DNA of 8,778 bases, taken from positions 1 to 8,778 of the forward strand of contig CADBLV010000123.1 of the NCBI GenBank assembly GCA_902795555.1. Direction: 5' to 3'. The position numbers were made by a program, and so were the translations under genes. This stretch comes from an uncultured Eubacteriales bacterium (GTDB lineage Bacteria; Bacillota_A; Clostridia; Christensenellales; Aristaeellaceae). Shown one piece after another: positions 1 to 5,269 of this stretch (positions are counted from its first letter, which is position 1; the number at the start of each line of letters is the position of its first letter). Under the pieces are notes generated by a model. It was not told where the DNA came from, did not search any database, and saw only the letters and a program-made list of their open reading frames with translations.

Positions 1-643
1 CAATTCCTTCGGCACCTATCTGGTTTCCTGCATGATTCAGAAAGTGTGCGGGTGCACCGTGCGGGATTATCTGATTCCCCGGCTGTTTACCCCGCTGGGC
101 ATCGATCCCCCGATGTGGGAGGAATCCCCGGAGGGCATTTCCTGCGGGGGCTTCGGGCTGTACATGAAGCCGATGGATATCGCAAGGTTCGGTCAGTGTC
201 TTCTGGAGCGGGGGAAATGGCAGGGAAGACAGGTGCTGCCGAAAGGCTGGGTTGAGCTGGCCACCCGGAAGCATATCGACAACGAGAACAAGCTGCGACC
301 GCCTAACAGCGAATGGTGCCAGGGATACGGATATCAGTTCTGGCGATGCCGGGAAGGACGGTATCGGGGGGACGGCAGCATGGGCCAGGGCCTGTTTGTG
401 GACGAACGGCAGGACATGGTCTGCGTCGTGACCTGCGAGACCGAAGCGATGGAAGAGGAATTCGGGCTGATCCGGGAGAACCTGTTTGCCGCACCGGCCA
501 TGGCGCCCGGAAGCGCGGCGGACCTGGAAACCCTGCGGAAGCGCACGGAAGAGGCGCGGACAGGCGGCCCGGCGGACGACGACGGAACAGCCTTTCAGAA
601 ATCAACCTCGGGAGGAGCATCATGGAAATCTTTGTTTGCCTGA
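1..643 (+). CDS. Serine hydrolase, beta-lactamase/PBP4* family, C-terminal part (5' truncated by window edge)
   Basis: The reading frame is open from the first bases, so this is the 3' part of a gene that starts outside the window. The visible start, Asn-Ser-Phe-Gly-Thr-Tyr-Leu at nt 2-22, fits the second catalytic motif (Tyr-x-Asn/Ser type, YNSxGTYL) of class C beta-lactamase-like serine hydrolases; the Ser-x-x-Lys nucleophile motif must lie upstream. Family-typical blocks follow: a DYL-PRLFTPLGI segment, a GGFGLYMKPMDIARFGQ segment, and a GDGSMGQ stretch where the KTG/HTG-like third motif is expected. The last 45 or so residues are hydrophilic, rich in Gly, Ala and charged residues, and look like a tail beyond the fold. 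Members act as esterases, D-aminopeptidases or peptidoglycan-peptide hydrolases; the substrate cannot be told. The stop lies 22 nt inside etfB, which suggests co-transcription. The family call is firm, the function open. Confidence 0.85.
   Translation, partial: NSFGTYLVSCMIQKVCGCTVRDYLIPRLFTPLGIDPPMWEESPEGISCGGFGLYMKPMDIARFGQCLLERGKWQGRQVLPKGWVELATRKHIDNENKLRPPNSEWCQGYGYQFWRCREGRYRGDGSMGQGLFVDERQDMVCVVTCETEAMEEEFGLIRENLFAAPAMAPGSAADLETLRKRTEEARTGGPADDDGTAFQKSTSGGASWKSLFA
611..615 (+). promoter_or_regulatory. Ribosome binding site of etfB
   Basis: GGAGG sits 6 nt before the ATG at 622, within the coding sequence of the serine hydrolase. It decides the etfB start: the same frame is open far upstream (from 313), but only this ATG has a Shine-Dalgarno match, and only the protein from here aligns with the conserved EtfB N-terminus (hydrophobic strand followed by LKQVP). 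Confidence 0.8.
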
Positions 644-1404
644 AACAGGTGCCGTCCACCAATCAGGTCCAGGTGGACGAGGAGACCGGCGTGCTGAAAC
701 GCAGCGGCGTCGCCTCCAAAATGAATCCCTACGACCTGTACGCGCTGGAGACGGCGCTGCGGCTGCGGGCGCAGCACGGAGGCAAAATCACCGTGGGGAC
801 CATGGGTCCGCCCCAGGCTCAGGCGGTGATCCGGGAAGCCTATATGATGGGCGCGGACGAAGGATATGTCTTCTCCGACCGCCGGCTCGGGGGCGCGGAC
901 GTGCTGGCCACCAGCTATACCCTGTCGCAGGCGATTTCCGCCATCGGAAATTTCGACCTGATTCTCTGCGGCAAGCAGACCACGGACGGGGACACGGCTC
1001 AGGTCGGGCCGGCCATCGCGGAGCATCTGGGCATTCCCCACGCGGCGTGGGTCACCCGGATGGAGGTTTGCGGAGACGGCATCGACGCCTGCCAGCAGCT
1101 GCAGGACACGATCGAAACCGTGCATATGCCCTTCCCATGCCTGGCGACTGTCGAGCAGGACATCTGCATGCCCCGGCTGCCCTCCCTGAAAACCGCCCGG
1201 GAAACCGCGGACCGGCCGATTCACATGCTGTCGCTGGACGATTTTCCGGACAGGGACGCATCTCATTACGGTCTTTCCGGAAGCCCGACCCAGGTGGAAC
1301 GGATCTTTCCGCCCGTTCAGGATACGACGCGGGAAAGCTGGGAAGGCGGGGACTGCGCTGAAAAGCTGTACAGCCGGCTGAAAGACTGGAAGTTTATTTC
1401 CTGA
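622..1404 (+). CDS. etfB: Electron transfer flavoprotein beta subunit, bifurcating type (LctB-like)
   Basis: A 260-residue protein, normal length for EtfB. It starts with the family strand ending in CLKQVP (residues 6-11), has the NPYDLYALE block (35-43), and carries GKQTTDGDTAQVGP (117-130), the nucleotide-binding loop. In electron-bifurcating ETFs this loop reads DGDTAQVGP, whereas canonical respiratory ETFs have a D-D-x-N-Q-T type loop, so NAD(H) and a second, bifurcating FAD are expected here. A PFPCLATVEQDICMPRLPSL segment (128-nt scale downstream, about residues 170-190) matches the conserved P-x-x-x-T-V-x-x-x-x-x-x-P-R recognition region. It should pair with the ferredoxin-domain EtfA encoded next and deliver electrons between NAD+, ferredoxin and the dehydrogenase encoded third. 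The gene overlaps the upstream hydrolase by 22 nt and is 20 nt from etfA. The protein is soluble and cytoplasmic. Subunit identity is very secure; bifurcation is inferred from the motif. Confidence 0.94.
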   Translation: MEIFVCLKQVPSTNQVQVDEETGVLKRSGVASKMNPYDLYALETALRLRAQHGGKITVGTMGPPQAQAVIREAYMMGADEGYVFSDRRLGGADVLATSYTLSQAISAIGNFDLILCGKQTTDGDTAQVGPAIAEHLGIPHAAWVTRMEVCGDGIDACQQLQDTIETVHMPFPCLATVEQDICMPRLPSLKTARETADRPIHMLSLDDFPDRDASHYGLSGSPTQVERIFPPVQDTTRESWEGGDCAEKLYSRLKDWKFIS

Positions 1405-1424
1405 AAGAAAGGAAGAGAGTGCAG

Positions 1425-2630
1425 ATGATCCAAATCGCACTGCTTGAGCGCAAGTGCACCGGATGCGGGAAGTGCCGGAGCGCCTGCCCGTTCGGCGCCA
1501 TTGACTGGAAGAACGGAAAACCGGAACTGAACGCGGGATGCAAGGTGTGCGGCCTGTGTGTGAAGAACTGTCCCGAGCAGGCGCTGATCCGCCTGGAAAC
1601 GAAAACGGACAGCGTGGATAAAAGCCAGTGGAAGGGAATCCTGGTGTTCGCGGAAGTCAGCGGCGGACGCCTGCATCCCGTGGGGCTCGAACTGATCGGC
1701 AAAGGCCTGGAGCTGGCCACGGTATGCGGAGATCCGGTTATGGCCGTGCTGGTCGGCAGCGGGATCCGCTCCTTCGCGGAAGAACTGCGCCATTACGGCG
1801 TGAGCAGCGTGTACGTCTATGACGATCCGGCTCTGGGATTTTTCCGGGCGGACGCTTACGCCGCGTGCGTCGAGGACTGCATCCGGAAGGCGCGGCCGTC
1901 CACCGTGCTCGTCGGGGCGACCAGCCTCGGCCGATCCCTGGCCCCGCGGCTTTCCACCCGATTTCATACCGGGCTGACGGCTGACTGCACGAGGCTGGAA
2001 ATGCGGGAGAACAGCGATCTGGTGCAGATCCGTCCGGCCTTCGGCGGAAACATCATGGCTCAGATCATTACCACCCGCACCAGGCCGCAGTTTGCGACGG
2101 TGCGATATAAGGTGATGAACCCTCCGCCCCGGCAGGAAGAGGCCGCGGGCGAGGTGATCGTCCGACCGATCCCGAAGGGCGTCGCCGCCTCTCCGGTTAC
2201 CTGCGTCAGCATTTCCCCCGTTCCGCCGGCCCGCAGCATCTCCGACGCAGAGATCCTGGTCGTGGGCGGACGGGGACTCCGGAAGGAGAGCGACCTGGAC
2301 CTGATTCGGGAGCTGGCCGATGCCCTGGGCGGGGACTGGGCCACCACCCGTCCCCTGGTGGAGAAGGGATGGGCCGGCAACGACCGGCAGATCGGACTGT
2401 CCGGGAGGACGGTGCGGCCCCGGCTGATCATCACCTGCGGCGTGAGCGGGGCGATTCAGTTTACCTCCTGCATGAACGCCAGCGAGCATATCGTGTCCAT
2501 CAACACCGACCCCAACGCGCCGATTCACAGCGTGGCGCATATCGCCATTACCGCCGACCTGTATGAGGTGGTTCCGGCGCTGATCCGCCGCATCCGGGAA
2601 GAGGCAGTTTACACAGGAGGGAAAGCATGA
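1425..2630 (+). CDS. etfA: Electron transfer flavoprotein alpha subunit with N-terminal 2[4Fe-4S] ferredoxin domain (LctC-like)
   Basis: A 401-residue protein, longer than plain EtfA (about 320) because of an N-terminal ferredoxin domain. The domain has two complete CxxCxxCxxxCP motifs: Cys 11, 14, 17, 21 and Cys 39, 42, 45, 49, enough for two [4Fe-4S] clusters. The EtfA fold follows: the N-terminal domain with ATVCGDPVMAVLVG, then the C-terminal FAD domain with VVGGRGL, a TTRPLVEKGW block, GLSGRTVRPRL, ITCGVSGAIQ and SINTDPNAPI, which bind the FAD of the family. The extra clusters let the complex accept or donate low-potential electrons, as in LctC of Acetobacterium woodii. ATG at 1425 is chosen over GTG at 1419 because the AAGGAAGAGAG tract (1409-1419) must serve as ribosome binding site. 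It overlaps the next gene by 4 nt (ATGA), a sign of translational coupling. The call is secure. Confidence 0.94.
   Translation: MIQIALLERKCTGCGKCRSACPFGAIDWKNGKPELNAGCKVCGLCVKNCPEQALIRLETKTDSVDKSQWKGILVFAEVSGGRLHPVGLELIGKGLELATVCGDPVMAVLVGSGIRSFAEELRHYGVSSVYVYDDPALGFFRADAYAACVEDCIRKARPSTVLVGATSLGRSLAPRLSTRFHTGLTADCTRLEMRENSDLVQIRPAFGGNIMAQIITTRTRPQFATVRYKVMNPPPRQEEAAGEVIVRPIPKGVAASPVTCVSISPVPPARSISDAEILVVGGRGLRKESDLDLIRELADALGGDWATTRPLVEKGWAGNDRQIGLSGRTVRPRLIITCGVSGAIQFTSCMNASEHIVSINTDPNAPIHSVAHIAITADLYEVVPALIRRIREEAVYTGGKA
2615..2620 (+). promoter_or_regulatory. Ribosome binding site of the FAD-linked dehydrogenase gene
   Basis: AGGAGG lies 6 nt before the ATG at 2627, inside the last codons of etfA. 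The start codon overlaps the etfA stop (ATGA, 2627-2630), so the two genes are probably translationally coupled. Confidence 0.8.
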
Positions 2631-4027
2631 AACCCTATCAATCGGTTACGGAGGCGGATCTGGCCTTCTTCCGGGAAGTGATGCCCGGGCGGGTGTTCGC
2701 CGGGGAGGAGATTTCCTCCGACTATGATCACGACGAAATGACGGAATACGGCCATTTCATGCCTGAAGCGGTTCTTCAGGCCGGGAGCGCGGAGGAGATC
2801 AGCCGCGTGCTGGCCTATTGCAATGAGCGGAGGATTCCGGTGACGCCCCGGGGCGCCGGCACCGGGCTTTGCGGCGGATGCGTGCCTGTGTTCGGCGGCA
2901 TCGTTTTGAGCACGGAACGGATGAAGCGCGTGATTGAAGTGGACACCCGGAACATGACCGCCACGGTCGAGCCCGGGGTGCTGCTGATGGAATTCCCTCA
3001 GGCGCTGGCCGGAACGGGTTTGTTCTATCCGCCGGATCCCGGAGAGAAGACGGCCACCATGGGCGGAAACGCCATGACCAACGCCGGGGGGATGCGGGCC
3101 GTTCGATACGGCGTGACACGGGATTATGTTCTGGGCATGGAGATCGTTCTGGCCGACGGCAGCATTCTGCAGCTGGGCGGCAAGAACGTCAAGACCTCCA
3201 GCGGATACAGCCTGATCGATCTGATGATCGGGAGCGAGGGCACGCTGGGATTTCTGACGAAACTGACCGTGAAACTGATCGCGGAACCGAAGATGAACCT
3301 GTCCCTGCTCGTTCCCTTTGACGATCTGGACAGCTGCATCGGAGCCGTGCCCCAGGTGCTGGGGTGCGGATGCGATCCGACGGCGGTCGAATTTATGGAG
3401 CGGGAAGTGATTACCTGCGCGGAAACCTATCTGGGCAAGGCCTTTCCGGACACCGAAGCCAATGCCTATCTGCTGATCCGGCTGGACGGGGAGAGCACGG
3501 AGACGCTGAAGCCCGCCATGGACCGGCTGACGGATCTGCTCTTATCCCTCGGCGCAAAGGATGTGCTGCTGGCGGACACGGACGAGCGCAAGGAAAGCAT
3601 CTGGAACGCCAGGGGCGCTTTCCTGGAAGCCATCAAGAACAGCACCACGGCCATGGATGAATGCGACGTGGTCGTTCCGCGGGATCTGATTCCCGATTTC
3701 GTGCGGCGGATGCTGACCATCGCCCGGGAGGAGGAGATCCGGATCCGCTCCTTCGGCCACGCGGGGGACGGCAATCTGCATATCTATGTCTGCCGGGACG
3801 ATCTGGACGGGAAGGCCTGGAAAGAAAAGGTGGCGTCCGTGATGGAAAAGCTGTATACCGCGGCCAGGGAGCTGAAGGGGGAGGTCAGCGGCGAGCACGG
3901 CATCGGCCACGCCAAGCGGGAGTTCCTCCGGGAGAGCGTCGGGGAGAAGCAGATGGAGCTCATGCGGGGGATCAAGCAGGTGTTTGATCCGAACGGTATT
4001 CTGAACCCGGGGAAAGTGTGCGGATGA
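2627..4027 (+). CDS. lctD: FAD-binding 2-hydroxyacid (probably lactate) dehydrogenase, GlcD/LctD family
   Basis: A 466-residue flavoprotein of the VAO/PCMH family (FAD_binding_4 plus FAD-oxidase C-terminal domain). The FAD pyrophosphate loop is PRGAGTGLCGG (74-84). A second FAD-binding block runs from TMGGNAMTNAGGMRAVRYG (144-162) to the IGSEGTLGFLTKLTVKL region (201-217). The C-terminal substrate domain has the family histidine motifs GHAGDGNLH (377-385) and GEHGIG (422-427) and ends with DPNGILNPGK (454-463), all intact. Relatives oxidise D-lactate, glycolate or other 2-hydroxyacids. Directly after etfB and a ferredoxin-fused etfA, the order matches LctBCD of Acetobacterium woodii, where lactate is oxidised to pyruvate with NAD+ while reduced ferredoxin is consumed. 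Lactate is therefore the best guess and glycolate the main alternative. No signal peptide or membrane segment is seen. Lactate racemase and lactate permease, which accompany the known operon, are not in this window. Confidence 0.87.
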   Translation: MKPYQSVTEADLAFFREVMPGRVFAGEEISSDYDHDEMTEYGHFMPEAVLQAGSAEEISRVLAYCNERRIPVTPRGAGTGLCGGCVPVFGGIVLSTERMKRVIEVDTRNMTATVEPGVLLMEFPQALAGTGLFYPPDPGEKTATMGGNAMTNAGGMRAVRYGVTRDYVLGMEIVLADGSILQLGGKNVKTSSGYSLIDLMIGSEGTLGFLTKLTVKLIAEPKMNLSLLVPFDDLDSCIGAVPQVLGCGCDPTAVEFMEREVITCAETYLGKAFPDTEANAYLLIRLDGESTETLKPAMDRLTDLLLSLGAKDVLLADTDERKESIWNARGAFLEAIKNSTTAMDECDVVVPRDLIPDFVRRMLTIAREEEIRIRSFGHAGDGNLHIYVCRDDLDGKAWKEKVASVMEKLYTAARELKGEVSGEHGIGHAKREFLRESVGEKQMELMRGIKQVFDPNGILNPGKVCG

Positions 4028-4056
4028 AACCGTGGATCAATCAGACAGTTTTAAAC

Positions 4057-4061
4057 GGAGG
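4057..4061 (+). promoter_or_regulatory. Ribosome binding site of the GH3 gene
   Basis: GGAGG lies 6 nt before the ATG at 4068. This rules out the in-frame GTG at 4032, which has no Shine-Dalgarno match and would place GGAGG inside the coding sequence. Confidence 0.75.
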
Positions 4062-4067
4062 ATAACT

Positions 4068-5129
4068 ATGCGAAAAGTGAATGAAATGACCCTTCGGGAA
4101 AAGGTCGGGCAGCTGTTTATGATTCGCCCGGACGCGCTGGAAAAGCGATTTGATACGGTGCAGATTGAGGATGTGGACCTTCCCGGAACCACCTGTGTGA
4201 CCGAGGAAATGAGAGCGCTGTATCGGGAATATCCCTGCGGCGGCTTTGCCCTGTTCCGGAAAAACCTGATCGATCCCGCCCAGTTGCTGTCTTTTACAAA
4301 AGAACTGCACGGGCTGGGGGATCCGCCGCCCATGCTGAGTATCGACGAGGAAGGCGGACGGGTGGCCCGGATCGCGAATCATCCGGTGGATTTCGGCGTA
4401 CCCAGGTTTCCTCCCATGAACGACATCGGCCAGACGCACGACGAATCGTATGCCCATCGCGCCGGATTCGAAATCGGAAGCTATCTGAAGCGGTTCGGCC
4501 TGAACATTGACCTGGCGCCGGTGGCGGATGTGAACACCCATCCGAACAACTGCGTCAAATCCGACCGGTCTTTCGGCAGCGATCCGGAAGAGGCCGCGCG
4601 GATGATCCGCCAGTATGTGCGCGGACTGCACGAAGCCGGCGTCGCCTCCTGCGTCAAGCATTTTCCGGGCTCCGGCAACACCAACAAGGACACGCATCTG
4701 GGATACGCGGAGACTCTGAAGACCTGGGAAGACATGAAAGCCTGCGAGATGATTCCCTTTGCGGCGGGCATCGCGGAAGGAACGGAATATATTATGGCCG
4801 GGCATATCGCCGCGCCGGAGGTGACCGGCAACGAGGTTCCTTCCACGCTCTCTCCTGTGATCCTGACAGAGAAGCTTCGCGGAGAAATGGGCTTTGACGG
4901 CCTGATTATGACCGATGCCCTGGGCATGAAGGCCGTCAGTGAAAAATATACCTCCGCCGAAGCCTGCGTGGAAAGCTTCCTGGCCGGCGCGGATGTGCTG
5001 CTGATGCCGGCGGATTACTTCGAAGCCTTTGACGGCATGATGAAAGCCGTGGAGAACGGAAGGATCAGCGAAGAAAGAATCCATCGGAGCGTGGAGCGTA
5101 TACTGGCATTTAAACAGACTATGGTCTGA
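4068..5129 (+). CDS. nagZ: Glycoside hydrolase family 3 beta-N-acetylhexosaminidase, NagZ-like, cytoplasmic
   Basis: A 353-residue single-domain GH3 enzyme, the usual size of NagZ without extra domains. MTLREKVGQLFMI (7-19) and SIDEEGGRVARI (91-102) are family blocks. KHFPGSGNTNKDTH (197-210) is the NagZ loop that supplies the Asp-His acid/base dyad, here Asp208 and His210. The nucleophile is Asp283 in LIMTDALGMKAV. One position differs from the common KHFPGHG: the third residue after Pro is Ser202 rather than His, a spot that varies among Gram-positive relatives. No signal peptide or lipobox is present, so the enzyme should act in the cytoplasm on imported disaccharides or muropeptides, releasing N-acetylglucosamine. 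It starts 40 nt after the dehydrogenase gene with no visible promoter and is followed by a strong terminator, so it is probably the last gene of that operon. Exact substrate (GlcNAc-MurNAc, chitobiose or another GlcNAc glycoside) is unproven. Confidence 0.88.
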   Translation: MRKVNEMTLREKVGQLFMIRPDALEKRFDTVQIEDVDLPGTTCVTEEMRALYREYPCGGFALFRKNLIDPAQLLSFTKELHGLGDPPPMLSIDEEGGRVARIANHPVDFGVPRFPPMNDIGQTHDESYAHRAGFEIGSYLKRFGLNIDLAPVADVNTHPNNCVKSDRSFGSDPEEAARMIRQYVRGLHEAGVASCVKHFPGSGNTNKDTHLGYAETLKTWEDMKACEMIPFAAGIAEGTEYIMAGHIAAPEVTGNEVPSTLSPVILTEKLRGEMGFDGLIMTDALGMKAVSEKYTSAEACVESFLAGADVLLMPADYFEAFDGMMKAVENGRISEERIHRSVERILAFKQTMV

Positions 5130-5143
5130 TCAGAACAGACTAT

Positions 5144-5206
5144 GGCCTCTTTCGTTCGCCGAAGTTCATCTGTGAACCTCGAAGCAGGAACGAAAGAGGC
5201 CTTTTT
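5144..5206 (+). terminator. Rho-independent terminator after the GH3 gene
   Basis: A perfect 14-bp inverted repeat (GGCCTCTTTCGTTC at 5144-5157, complement at 5188-5201) is followed directly by TTTTT (5202-5206). The 30-nt loop contains a second small hairpin, GTTCA-TCTG-TGAAC (5164-5177). It begins 15 nt after the GH3 stop. The U-run is only on the + side, so it ends the + strand operon and is not an obvious terminator for the convergent GH20 gene. Confidence 0.92.
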
Positions 5207-5248
5207 ATGTCTTCCGCAAAGAGCGCGAAGACCATGACCTGCCGGGAT

Positions 5249-5269
5249 CCCAGGCAGAAGCAGCCTGGG
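5249..5269 (-). other. GC-rich hairpin immediately after the GH20 stop codon
   Basis: CCCAGGC (5249-5255) and GCCTGGG (5263-5269) form a perfect 7-bp stem with a 7-nt loop, starting at the base next to the GH20 stop (TAA on the minus strand, 5272-5270). No T-run follows on the minus strand, so it is at best a weak or factor-dependent terminator, or an mRNA 3'-end stabiliser. Confidence 0.5.

Noticed and set aside
313..621. N-terminal extension of the EtfB frame
   Set aside because: The frame is open by chance within the hydrolase gene; the added residues are Arg/Gly-rich and unlike EtfB, and the ribosome binding site is at 611-615.
1317..2540. 407-codon minus-strand frame antisense to etfA
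   Set aside because: His/Gly/Arg-rich product without any family motif; the + strand has a clear ferredoxin-EtfA protein.
4041..5084. 347-codon minus-strand frame antisense to nagZ
   Set aside because: Shadow of the GH3 gene; no ribosome binding site and no recognisable domain.
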